This document shows positions 52,905 to 61,192 of a DNA stretch of 64,000 nt, piece by piece. Origin of the DNA: Hyphomicrobiales bacterium (GTDB lineage Bacteria; Pseudomonadota; Alphaproteobacteria; Rhizobiales; Xanthobacteraceae); the NCBI GenBank assembly GCA_017305535.1, contig JAFKKN010000001.1:297145-361144 (forward strand). The letters are read 5' to 3'. Under the pieces are notes generated by a model, which was not told where the DNA came from, ran no database searches, and worked only from the letters and a program-made list of their open reading frames with translations. Positions within the stretch are counted from its first letter, which is position 1. Every line of letters starts with the position of its first letter. Both the position numbers and the translations under genes were made by a program.

Positions 52905-54116
52905 ATGCGATCAAATTTATTTGCCGCGTTGACAGCTATTGCAGTTTTGGCAAGCACCGCGTCATTCGCTGGCGAGAAGCGATACGACGCCGGCGCCAGC
53001 GACACTGAGATCAAAATCGGACAGACGATGCCTTATAGCGGCCCGGCCTCCGGCTACGGAGTTAATGGGAAGGTCGAGGCAGCCTACTGGAGAATGATCA
53101 ACAGCAAAGGCGGCATCAATGGGCGGAAAATCACGCTGCTTTCGATGGACGATGGCTATAGCCCGCCGAAAACCTTGGAACAGACCCGCCGACTGGTTGA
53201 GCAGGATGATGTTCTCGCGATCATTGGCGCGCTAGGGACGCCGACAAACTCTGCAATTCACAAATATCTCAGATCGAAAAAAGTCCCCCACCTCCTCATC
53301 ACCTCGGGAGCGTCGAAGTGGAACGATCCGAAAGAATTTCCGTGGGCCACCCCGTTCTATCCGCCATACGAACAGGAAGCCCGCATCTACGGAAAATACG
53401 TCGCAAAGGAAATACCGTCGGCGAAGATCGCCGTGATTTATCAGAACGATGATTTCGGAAAGGACTACCTCAGGGGCTTCAAGGAGGGTCTTGGCGACAA
53501 GGCATCATCGATTATCAAGGAAGCCAGCTATGAAGTAAGCGATCCAACGATCGACTCGCAAATCGTCAACCTCAAGGCCTCTGGCGCCGATACCTTACTG
53601 ACTATAGCAACGCCAAAATTCGCCGCGCAGTCTATCCGGAAAGTCAGCGCTCTCGGTTGGCAACCGACACATTTCATGGTTTCCGTCGGCGCTTCGATTG
53701 GCGGAGTGCTTGAGCCTGCTGGCCTGGACGCTTCCAAGGGACTCATCAGTGCATTCACGGCCAAAGTAATCGGAGATCCTGCCTGGGATGACGACAAAGG
53801 CGTCAAAGAGTATCTCGCGTTCATGAAAGAGTGGTATCCCGACGGAAACCCGATCGATGGCAGCGTACAGGTTGGATATGCGGTGGCGCAGATGACAGAG
53901 GTACTTCTGCGTGCCTGCGGCGATGATCTAACGCGCGAAAATCTGGTTAAGCAGGCAACTCATCTGACAAACGTATCACTGCCATTATTCCTTCCCGGCG
54001 TGACGGTTTCAACGACGCCGTCTGACTACTCTGCCTATCACATCTTCAAGATGGCGAAATTCGACGGGAAGGCATGGAAATTCTTTGGGGAAAATATCGA
54101 CACATCGGCGAAGTAA
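52905..54116 (+). CDS. orphan Leu/Ile/Val-type ABC solute-binding protein, low GC
   Basis: A 403-residue periplasmic receptor of the branched-chain amino-acid/amide family. The signal peptide spans about 1-22 (AALTAIAVLASTASFA then GEK). EIKIGQTMPYSGPASGYG and DDGYSPPKTLEQTRRLVEQDDVLAIIGALGTPTN are family motifs. The gene is AT-richer than its surroundings and uses codons such as TTA and ATA that neighbours avoid, suggesting recent acquisition. No permease or ATPase gene is nearby. A high-GC paralogue lies at 57021. The start has GGGGAGAGGAAG upstream. These orphans often bind aromatic or aliphatic acids. Confidence 0.9.
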   Translation: MRSNLFAALTAIAVLASTASFAGEKRYDAGASDTEIKIGQTMPYSGPASGYGVNGKVEAAYWRMINSKGGINGRKITLLSMDDGYSPPKTLEQTRRLVEQDDVLAIIGALGTPTNSAIHKYLRSKKVPHLLITSGASKWNDPKEFPWATPFYPPYEQEARIYGKYVAKEIPSAKIAVIYQNDDFGKDYLRGFKEGLGDKASSIIKEASYEVSDPTIDSQIVNLKASGADTLLTIATPKFAAQSIRKVSALGWQPTHFMVSVGASIGGVLEPAGLDASKGLISAFTAKVIGDPAWDDDKGVKEYLAFMKEWYPDGNPIDGSVQVGYAVAQMTEVLLRACGDDLTRENLVKQATHLTNVSLPLFLPGVTVSTTPSDYSAYHIFKMAKFDGKAWKFFGENIDTSAK

Positions 54117-54464
54117 TCGAGGCTTCGCCGGACATACAGGTTCGCATCACTGCTTAAACTCCGACAAGCCGCCGCGCTTCTCATGCATCGGCGACTTGTC
54201 GGACAAGCCGTTGCGCAGAGTTTCGCTGGCCCTTTCGCGAAAATGCGGACCGCAAAATCCAATCACTCGCTTCAGCGATTGGATGCTTCCCTGCGATCGC
54301 CTAAGCCATGACCATAACCACCAACAGTTGTACGCCCCCGAAATTTATGTTCTAATAAGTGCATACTTCAGTCGTATTTTGAATGGCACGGGCCCTGCCG
54401 CCCTACCACGACACTTGCATCCATTTTTGCGTCCAATGGACACCATCTATTTCAGGAGATCGCA
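54117..54464. other. AT-richer gap after the low-GC binding protein
   Basis: 348 bases with no supportable gene. TCCGACAAG (54160-54168) pairs with CTTGTCGGA (54195-54203), and ATCCAATC (54257-54264) pairs with GATTGGAT (54277-54284), so two hairpins are possible; neither has a T-run. The segment from 54320 to 54420 is AT-rich and may hold a promoter for the small gene that follows. Confidence 0.4.
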
Positions 54465-54686
54465 TTGCCCACTCTCTCTGATCAGGAGGTTCTTGACGTA
54501 ATGGAGTCCGCGTTGCTGCTGCTGGGCACGGCAAACGGCACAACGTTGCGGGGGGATTCCGCGCTACAGGCAGCCAGAAAAAATCTCGCGGCGCTCGTCT
54601 TCCGGCTTAGCGGAGGCGCCGGACCGAACGTGTATGATCACCCCGAAAACGTTGAGCCGGATCCCGATCCTTCGACCCTACAGTGA
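54465..54686 (+). CDS. small protein of unknown function (73 aa)
   Basis: Starts with TTG at 54465, preceded by CAGGAG at a good distance; the first internal ATG (54501) has no ribosome site. The first half is probably helical and hydrophobic-to-acidic (LSDQEVLDVMESALLLLGTANG). The C-terminus is Pro/Asp-rich (YDHPENVEPDPDPS). I do not recognise a family. It lies downstream of the low-GC binding-protein gene, in a stretch of unusual composition. Confidence 0.55.
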   Translation: MPTLSDQEVLDVMESALLLLGTANGTTLRGDSALQAARKNLAALVFRLSGGAGPNVYDHPENVEPDPDPSTLQ

Positions 54687-54723
54687 ACGCCGCCATCTCT
54701 AGAGATCGCTGCTAGGATTTATA

Positions 54724-54888
54724 TCACACGACGAAACGTACCTTGTTTCGCGGCGGGCGCTTTTCATCCGAGAATCGCCGGGACCATCCACTTGGACCGC
54801 GTGGTCGCGGTCGGCCCGCCGACCCACCATTCAATACGCTTTCGCGCAAGGCTTGTTTGCGTAAAGCCTGGGCATGGTCGAGCCCCAT
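54724..54888 (-). CDS. possible basic micro-protein downstream of tRNA-Gln (54 aa)
   Basis: An ATG at 54888 preceded by GAGGAAA at ideal spacing opens a 54-residue frame starting MGLDHAQALRKQALRE and ending in a basic stretch (RPRPRGPSGWSRRF, KRPPRNKVRFVV). It begins 51 bases beyond the tRNA 3' end and may share its transcript. No family recognised; supported only by the ribosome site. Confidence 0.4.
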   Translation of the reverse strand: MGLDHAQALRKQALRESVLNGGSAGRPRPRGPSGWSRRFSDEKRPPRNKVRFVV

Positions 54889-54939
54889 CGATTTCCTCGG
54901 CTCAGCCAAGCGATTGATTTGATTGATATATAAAGGACG

Positions 54940-55013
54940 TGGCTGGGGAACCTGGATTCGAACCAAGACAAACAGAGTCAGAGTCTGTTGTGCTACCGTT
55001 ACACCATTCCCCA
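54940..55013 (-). tRNA. tRNA-Gln (anticodon CTG)
   Basis: 74 bases including an encoded CCA. Acceptor TGGGGAA pairs with TTCCCCA. The D arm is GTGTAACGGTAGCAC. The anticodon arm ACAGA-CTCTGAC-TCTGT gives anticodon CTG, reading CAG. The T arm contains GGTTCGAATCC. Discriminator G. Confidence 0.95.
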
Positions 55014-55226
55014 AGAATGTGACGACCCGGTCCCCGAAACGAATATTCGCGGCCGAGGTCGTATCCTTCCCGGTGCGGTCCTTTTAAGAGCGCGCATCAT
55101 ATTGTCAACACTGCGCTTGCCCAAATCTTCCGAAGCGTTCTTCCCGGCGGGACGGAGGCGGTTAACACTTTCTGAAACAACACGGCTGATAGTGGGGAAA
55201 TTACGGAGCAAGACGCAGATTGCGAC

Positions 55227-56975
55227 ATGTCTTTTTTGCCACCTGAAACCTCGTTCGGGCGGATCATTTCGGTTCGCGGCTCGCAGGCGCGCGCCGGGCT
55301 CAATGCCGGGCAGCACGTTACCCCCGCCGAGACGCGGGCGACGGTCGGACGCTTCGTCAGCATTCGTTGCGCAAACGCGATTATTGTCGCGATCATCACC
55401 GAGGTCACCAGCGAACACCTGCCGGATTCCGACCGCTACTATGCCTGCGCATCGGTCGATCTGCTCGGCGAGATCTATGGCGAACCGCAACAACAGCGCT
55501 TCCGGCGCGGCGTCACCAGCTATCCGGCGATCGACGATCCCGTCAGCCTGATCTCCAATCAGGAATTGCGCACGATCTATGCGCCCAAGGGGCTCGATCA
55601 GATCAACATCGGTACATTGCAGCAAGACCCGTCGGTCACGGCCTATGTCGACGTCGAGGAAATGCTCAACAAGCACTTCGCGGTGCTCGGCTCCACCGGC
55701 GTCGGCAAATCCAGCGGTGTCTCGCTGCTGCTCAACGAGATTCTCAAGGCGCGTCCACAGCTCCGAATCTTCCTGCTCGACGTTCACAACGAATACGGCC
55801 GCTGCTTCGGCGAGCGTGCTCTCGTCCTCAATCCGCGAAACCTCAAGCTACCGTTCTGGCTGTTCAACTTCGAGGAAATCGTCGACGTCCTGTTCGGCGG
55901 ACGTCCCGGCGTGCCTGAAGAGCTGGAGATCCTCACCGAAGTCATCCCGCTCGCGAAGAGTCTTTACACCCAATACAGCAATTCCGACCGACTGGGGCTG
56001 AAGCGCCTCGACGGCAAGCACAGCGCCTTTACGGCAGATACGCCGGTCCCTTACCGCCTGGTCGACCTGATCTCGCTGATCGACGAGCGCATGGGGCGGC
56101 TGGAAAACCGGTCGTCGCGCATCGTCTATCACAAGCTGATCTCGCGCATCGAGACGGTGCGTAACGATCCGCGCTACGCCTTTATGTTCGACAACGCCAA
56201 TGTTGGCGGCGACACCATGGCGGAAGTCATCAGCCATCTGTTCCGGCTGCCGGCCAACGGCCGGCCGATGACCATCATGCAGCTCGCCGGCTTCCCCGCC
56301 GAGGTGGTGGATTCGGTGGTGTCCGTGCTCTGCCGCATGGCGTTCGATTTCGGACTATGGAGCGACGGCATCTCCCCGCTCCTGTTCGTCTGCGAGGAAG
56401 CACACCGCTACGCCTCGGCGGACCGGACCATCGGCTTCGGCCCGACCCGCAAGGCGGTGTCGCGCATCGCCAAGGAAGGCCGCAAGTACGGTGTCTATCT
56501 CGGGCTGGTAACGCAGCGCCCGGCTGAGCTCGACGCGACCATCATTTCCCAATGCAGCACGCTGTTCACGATGCGGCTCGCCAATGATCGTGACCAGTCC
56601 CTGCTCCGCTCCGCGGTCTCCGACGCCGCCGCCAATCTGTTGTCGTTCGTGCCGTCGCTTGGTACGCGCGAAGTGCTGGCCTTCGGCGAAGGCGTCGCGC
56701 TGCCGACCCGGCTGCGCTTCAAGGACGTTCCGGCACATCAATTGCCGCGCAGCGAATCCACCATCTCCAGCACGCCCGTGACGGATAGCGGGCACGACGC
56801 GCACTTTCTCAATACCGTGCTCGAGCGTTGGCGCGGCGCGACGTCGCATCGCGAGCCCCCCAACGATGGCCAAGCCGCGCGGCCGGCCCCGCGCAGCTTC
56901 GAGGCGCCTATGCTGCAACCCTCGCTCGGCCTCGACCCAGATCGTTTCTCGCTACTGAAAAAGCCGCTGCGTTAG
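55227..56975 (+). CDS. HerA-like hexameric ATPase (HAS-barrel + DUF87)
   Basis: A 582-residue protein of the HerA/FtsK translocase superfamily. Residues about 9-80 look like the HAS beta-barrel (GRIISVRGSQARAG, GRFVSIRCANAIIVAIITEV). Walker A GSTGVGKSS is at 155-163, Walker B-like LLFVCEEAHRYA near 390 with the catalytic Glu, and SRIAKEGRKYGVYLGLVTQRPAELDATIISQC is the Arg-containing sensor region. Archaeal HerA pairs with the nuclease NurA in DNA end resection, but no nuclease gene is visible here. The partner is unknown. It sits just beyond the tRNA gene. Confidence 0.88.
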   Translation: MSFLPPETSFGRIISVRGSQARAGLNAGQHVTPAETRATVGRFVSIRCANAIIVAIITEVTSEHLPDSDRYYACASVDLLGEIYGEPQQQRFRRGVTSYPAIDDPVSLISNQELRTIYAPKGLDQINIGTLQQDPSVTAYVDVEEMLNKHFAVLGSTGVGKSSGVSLLLNEILKARPQLRIFLLDVHNEYGRCFGERALVLNPRNLKLPFWLFNFEEIVDVLFGGRPGVPEELEILTEVIPLAKSLYTQYSNSDRLGLKRLDGKHSAFTADTPVPYRLVDLISLIDERMGRLENRSSRIVYHKLISRIETVRNDPRYAFMFDNANVGGDTMAEVISHLFRLPANGRPMTIMQLAGFPAEVVDSVVSVLCRMAFDFGLWSDGISPLLFVCEEAHRYASADRTIGFGPTRKAVSRIAKEGRKYGVYLGLVTQRPAELDATIISQCSTLFTMRLANDRDQSLLRSAVSDAAANLLSFVPSLGTREVLAFGEGVALPTRLRFKDVPAHQLPRSESTISSTPVTDSGHDAHFLNTVLERWRGATSHREPPNDGQAARPAPRSFEAPMLQPSLGLDPDRFSLLKKPLR

Positions 56976-56983
56976 ACAGCGGC
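56958..56983 (-). terminator. minus-strand terminator inside the HerA gene end
   Basis: GCCGCTG (56963-56969) pairs with CAGCGGC (56977-56983), 7-base loop. Read leftwards it is followed by TTTTT (complement of 56958-56962). It would end the transcript of the binding-protein gene that stops at 57021. It overlaps the HerA stop codon region. Confidence 0.75.
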
Positions 56984-57020
56984 CTCTCCAAAACATCGAT
57001 TCCGGTGGCGACGCCGGTGC

Positions 57021-58229
57021 TCAGCGCGCCGTCAACACCTCGCCGAACAATTTCCAATTGCCGCCTTCGAGACGCATCAGTTGCAATTGCTTGAGGGGCG
57101 CCAGATCATCCGGGGTGGTGTGCAACGCAATCCCCGGCAACAACATGCCGGAGCGCAACTTGCCGTCGAGATGCGATGCCTGCTTCATCAGGTTCTCGCG
57201 CGTCAGGTTGTCACCGCAAAGCTCCAGTAACCCGACGAGATGCTGTGACGTGGTGTAGGCCTGCACCGCCAGCGTATTGTTCTTCTCCACGCCCGGCATG
57301 AACTTGTCCATGAACGCACCATAAGCGTTGCGTGCCGAATCGTCCGCCCACTGCGGATCGGAATATTCCTTGGCGAACGCCACGGACACGATCCCTTCAG
57401 CATGATCGAGGCCCGCGGGCTTCATGACGGCATCCACCGACGCGGCAACCTTGCCGACGAATTGAAGCGGTTTCCAGTTCAACTCGCCGATCTTGCGGAT
57501 CGCCTGAGCCGCCGCTTTGGGCGACGCAAAGTTGACGAACACGTCAGGCTTGGCGGCATAGATCTTGAGAACCTGCGTATCGACGCTCGGGTCCGACAAC
57601 TGGTACGGCTCCTGCGCCACGACCAGATCCTGGTTCTCGCCCAATCCATCGAGCAAGCCGCGCAAGAGGTCCTTTCCGAGATCGTCGTTCTGGTAGAGAA
57701 CGCCGATCTTGGCCTTCGGCTGCGCCTTCGTGATGTAGGTCGCGAGAATGCGGCCTTCGGCACTGTAATTGACCTGATGGCTCATGCTCCACGGAAACTG
57801 CTTCGGCATATTGAAATTGCCGGCACCCGAAAGCACGAAAAGCTGCGGCACTTTCTTGCTGTTGAGATATTTTTGTACGGCAAGACTCGTCGGCGTGCCG
57901 ACCGAACTGACGATGGCAAAAACCTCGTCGCTTTCGACCAGCTTGCGGGTTTGCTCGACCGTCTTCGGCGGACTGTAAGCATCGTCATAACTGATAAAGT
58001 TGATTTTCCGGCCGTTCACACCACCCGCTTCGTTGACCATCTTGAAGTAGGCTTGCTCCACCCGCCCCACGAGACCATAGGCAGAAGCCGGGCCGCTATA
58101 AGGGTTGGTGTTGCCGATCTTGATCTCGACGTCAGTGACGCCGGGTCCATAAGCCTTCTGGGCCATCGCGGCAGTCGCGCCCGTAACGCTGACGACCCCC
58201 GCCAGCACGATCGATAGAACTGATTTCAA
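57021..58229 (-). CDS. orphan Leu/Ile/Val-type ABC solute-binding protein
   Basis: A 402-residue periplasmic receptor. EIKIGNTNPYSGPASAYG, DDAYSPPKTVEQTRKLVESDEVFAIVSSVGTPTS and CGDNLTRENLMKQASHL match the protein at 52905 closely, so the two are paralogues. A TTG at 58229 is the likely start: AGGAG lies 7 bases upstream and it gives a compact signal peptide (MKSVLSIVLAGVVSVTGATAAMAQ region). The ATGs at 58250 and 58244 lack a ribosome site. No transporter partner is adjacent; the AidB-like gene lies upstream. Confidence 0.9.
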   Translation of the reverse strand: MKSVLSIVLAGVVSVTGATAAMAQKAYGPGVTDVEIKIGNTNPYSGPASAYGLVGRVEQAYFKMVNEAGGVNGRKINFISYDDAYSPPKTVEQTRKLVESDEVFAIVSSVGTPTSLAVQKYLNSKKVPQLFVLSGAGNFNMPKQFPWSMSHQVNYSAEGRILATYITKAQPKAKIGVLYQNDDLGKDLLRGLLDGLGENQDLVVAQEPYQLSDPSVDTQVLKIYAAKPDVFVNFASPKAAAQAIRKIGELNWKPLQFVGKVAASVDAVMKPAGLDHAEGIVSVAFAKEYSDPQWADDSARNAYGAFMDKFMPGVEKNNTLAVQAYTTSQHLVGLLELCGDNLTRENLMKQASHLDGKLRSGMLLPGIALHTTPDDLAPLKQLQLMRLEGGNWKLFGEVLTAR

Positions 58230-58304
58230 CTGAATTCTCCTCATAAACATGACAGCCGCCCGCGCAAGCCGGCGGCGTCATGTACAAATCCATCACTTCG
58301 GTGT

Positions 58305-60062
58305 TTAGCCCGCGAGCAACTGCGAAACGCGTTCGAGCGAAACGACGTCCTCGCTCTGGAGGCAATCGAATATCTCGGCCTCCTGCTCGGCATTCGAGAT
58401 ACGGAACGGATCGTCGCGTTCGAGCCGGTGATCGATCACGAGGCGCGCCATCAATAGCCGACGCGCATCCTTGCCGGCGGCACCGAGCCGAGCGCCCTCG
58501 CTCGCCATCAACGCGGCGCTGGTCACGTGATAGAGGGACGATGCCGCCTTGCGATATGACGACTCCGCCGCCGGGTCCGCCGCAACCTTATCCACGAACT
58601 CCACCGCACGGTCGACCAGCACATTCAATTCGCCACGGAACTGCCCCGGGATCGCAGTCGTATCGAGCCGCGCGTGCAGATCAGTGGCAAGAGCCAGATG
58701 CGAGCGCTCCTTGCCGGCGGCGCGCCGCACGATATCGATCGCGTTGACGCTGCTGGTTCCTTCCCACAACACGCCGAGATGGGCGTCACGCACCAGCTTC
58801 GCGTTGCTCCAGTCCTCGATGAAACCATTGCCGCCGCGCATTTCCATGGCACCCGTCGCGACCTTCACATTGTCCCGGCACGCGCGGTACTTCACGAGCG
58901 GTGTCAGGATACGCAGCGTCTCCACGTCATCGTTGGCCAGCGCCATCGCCGCCGCCGAGCCGACCGACAGCGCCTGTTCCGTCGGCAGGATCAGCTTCAG
59001 CAACTGCCGCCGCGCGAGCGCGTGGTCCACGATCCTGCGCCCGAACACGACGCGTGAGTTGGCAACCTGAAGGGCTTCATTGAGGCAGCGTCGCATCATG
59101 CCGGCAGCGCGGAAGCCATGCGACAGCCGGCAGAGATTGACCTGATCCATCATCTGCTTCAGGCCGCGTCCAGGTTCGCCGAGAAGGAATGCCGTCACCC
59201 CTTCCATGATCGCCTCGCCGGAAGCCATCGAGCGTGAGCCGAGCTTGTCCTTGAGGCGCACCAGCCGATAGCGATTACGGGTCCCGTCATCGAGGGTCCG
59301 CGGCATCAGGAACAGGGAAAGGCCAGCGTTTCCTTTGGGCGCATCTTCACAGCGCGCGAGCAGCAACACCACTTCGGAATCGGCGCAAGAGCAGAACCAC
59401 TTGTCGCCCCACAATTCCCAATGATCGCCGGACCGGCGCGCGGTCAGCGCGCTGCGCGAGATATCCGATCCTCCGGCTTTCTCGGTCATGAACTGTGCGC
59501 CACGCAGCAGCCCGTCCATGTCCTGCGTCAGCATGCCGGGTAGATAACGGCGCTTCAGCTCCTCGCTGGCGTAGTTCTGAATGAGCAGCGCGCAGGTATC
59601 CGTCGCCGAAACCGGACACAGCAGTCCGAACTCGGATTGAGCGAAAAGATAGTTGAAAGCGTATTTGACCAGCGGCGGAACGATGTCCGCCCAGCCGAGA
59701 ACGCCCTCGCGCCGCGACATCGCGTGCATTCCGAACTGGCCGTAGGCGATATCCTCCATCCGCCGATAAGCCGGATGATATTCTACCCAATCCTGATCGC
59801 GGCCGAACCGGTCGCGATGGTGGAGCACGGGGCCGTGCTTGTCGGCCGTCATCGCGAGTTCGTTGAGAATCCCGCCGCCCAATTGGCCGAGCCGTTCAAG
59901 ATGCGGCGCGAAATGCGCGAACGCCTCGGGAGACAGATAAAGCTCAAGCAGATCACGAATGGAGCGGTCGATGTCCCAGAAGTTGAGGTTTTGACAATCG
60001 TGGGCGATCAGATCGGAACCGGTCTGCTGGGTCCAGTCCCGCCGGGCGGGGATCATATTCAT
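58305..60062 (-). CDS. AidB-like acyl-CoA dehydrogenase
   Basis: A 585-residue ACAD-fold flavoprotein, longer than ordinary acyl-CoA dehydrogenases (about 380) because of N- and C-terminal extensions, as in AidB of the E. coli alkylation response. GAQFMTEKAGGSDISRSALTARR and WELWGDKWFCSCADSEVVLLLARCE are the FAD region. MRGGNGFIEDWSNAKLVRDAHLGVLWEGTSSVNAIDIVRRA is the C-terminal signature with EGTSS, as in AidB. The start at 60062 follows GGAGGAAG. Either stress protection or acyl-CoA oxidation is possible. Divergent from a LysR gene. Confidence 0.87.
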   Translation of the reverse strand: MNMIPARRDWTQQTGSDLIAHDCQNLNFWDIDRSIRDLLELYLSPEAFAHFAPHLERLGQLGGGILNELAMTADKHGPVLHHRDRFGRDQDWVEYHPAYRRMEDIAYGQFGMHAMSRREGVLGWADIVPPLVKYAFNYLFAQSEFGLLCPVSATDTCALLIQNYASEELKRRYLPGMLTQDMDGLLRGAQFMTEKAGGSDISRSALTARRSGDHWELWGDKWFCSCADSEVVLLLARCEDAPKGNAGLSLFLMPRTLDDGTRNRYRLVRLKDKLGSRSMASGEAIMEGVTAFLLGEPGRGLKQMMDQVNLCRLSHGFRAAGMMRRCLNEALQVANSRVVFGRRIVDHALARRQLLKLILPTEQALSVGSAAAMALANDDVETLRILTPLVKYRACRDNVKVATGAMEMRGGNGFIEDWSNAKLVRDAHLGVLWEGTSSVNAIDIVRRAAGKERSHLALATDLHARLDTTAIPGQFRGELNVLVDRAVEFVDKVAADPAAESSYRKAASSLYHVTSAALMASEGARLGAAGKDARRLLMARLVIDHRLERDDPFRISNAEQEAEIFDCLQSEDVVSLERVSQLLAG

Positions 60063-60136
60063 GGCTTCCTCCGTGACTCTTGCCGACAACCTGACCCGCG
60101 AAGCGGCTCGTGACAAACGAGTTCTGGGCAAGTATC

Positions 60137-60153
60137 ATTGAGTTTACCTCAAT
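60137..60153. promoter_or_regulatory. candidate LysR-type site
   Basis: ATTGAG-TTTAC-CTCAAT, a perfect inverted repeat in the 106-bp spacer between the divergent AidB-like and LysR genes, close to the LysR start. It suits an autoregulatory LTTR site but stands alone. Confidence 0.5.
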
Positions 60154-60168
60154 AATACGACGAGCCCG

Positions 60169-61080
60169 ATGCGCCGAATTCCGTCCCTCGCGATGTTGCG
60201 CGCCTTCGATGCCGCCGCGCGGCGGCTGCACTTCGCGGAAGCCGCGAGCGAATTGGGACTGACGCCTGGCGCGATCAGCCGGCAGATACAGCAACTCGAG
60301 GCCGAACTCGGGGTGAAGCTGTTCGACCGCAACAGCCGGGCCGTCGCATTGACCGACGTCGGCAAGACATATGCCGCGGAGATTGCCAGTGCGCTCGACA
60401 GCCTTGCGCAGGCGTCGGACAGAATCCGCGCCGGCCGCCAGCATCGGCCGCTGCGCATCTGCGCCTATCCGACTTTCGCGTTACGATGGCTGATACCGCG
60501 ATGGCGGGAATTTTCCGATCTGCATCCCGACATCGATCTGCAACTGACGACGTCGCTCGAGCAGGTCGATCCACTGCACGACGGTTTTGATGCCGTGATC
60601 CGGTTGATTTTTCCCCATCAATTCGAGAAGAATTCGATCGTTCTCGCGCCACTCGAAATTTTCCCGGTCTGTGGCCCGAACCAGACGCCGAAGATCCGCA
60701 AGCCGTCCGACCTGCGGAATCATACGCTGGTCCATACCGCGTCCAGGCCGAACGACTGGCCGCGTTGGCTGCGCGCCGCGGGGCTGGACGAACTGGCGGC
60801 GACCAAAACCGGGCCGACATTCGAGAGCCTCAACCTGTCCTATCAAGCCGCCATCGAAGGCGTCGGCATCGCGATGGGGGTCGGTTGTCTGGTCGAGGAC
60901 GACGTCCGCTTGCGTCGCCTCATCAAACCCCTTCCCCTCACCTTCAGAAGCAAACTCTCGTTCTGCATGATCTTCGCGGGGACGCGAACGCCGGACAGTC
61001 GGGTCGCCACCTTGCGGAATTTTCTCGCGGGCCGAAGCCAATCCACAACCGAGATCGCCAAATCGTCAAAGCGAACATAA
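60169..61080 (+). CDS. LysR-family transcriptional regulator (GcvA-like)
   Basis: A 303-residue LTTR. The N-terminal winged HTH (RIPSLAMLRAFDAAARRLHFAEAASELGLTPGAISRQIQQLEAELGVKLFDR, residues 2-53) is very close to the GcvA branch. The effector domain begins near LRICAYPTFALRWLIPRWREFSDLHPDIDLQL. It is divergent from the AidB-like gene and probably controls it. No strong ribosome site before the ATG. A phrase such as LNLSYQAAIEGVGIAMG is typical of the GcvA/AmpR group. Confidence 0.9.
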   Translation: MRRIPSLAMLRAFDAAARRLHFAEAASELGLTPGAISRQIQQLEAELGVKLFDRNSRAVALTDVGKTYAAEIASALDSLAQASDRIRAGRQHRPLRICAYPTFALRWLIPRWREFSDLHPDIDLQLTTSLEQVDPLHDGFDAVIRLIFPHQFEKNSIVLAPLEIFPVCGPNQTPKIRKPSDLRNHTLVHTASRPNDWPRWLRAAGLDELAATKTGPTFESLNLSYQAAIEGVGIAMGVGCLVEDDVRLRRLIKPLPLTFRSKLSFCMIFAGTRTPDSRVATLRNFLAGRSQSTTEIAKSSKRT

Positions 61081-61192
61081 AATCCCGCCGCAAGGAGCAG
61101 CCTCCGCAAGGACCATTTTTTCACGCGCCAGTTCCTCGCGAAGCCCGTATGCTCGGGTCGCTTCCGAACGATCAACTCCAAAGGGCCACACG

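Noticed and set aside
54724-55014. 96-codon frame that reads through the tRNA gene
   Set aside because: Its first third is the tRNA itself. Only the internal 54-codon frame with its own ribosome site was kept.
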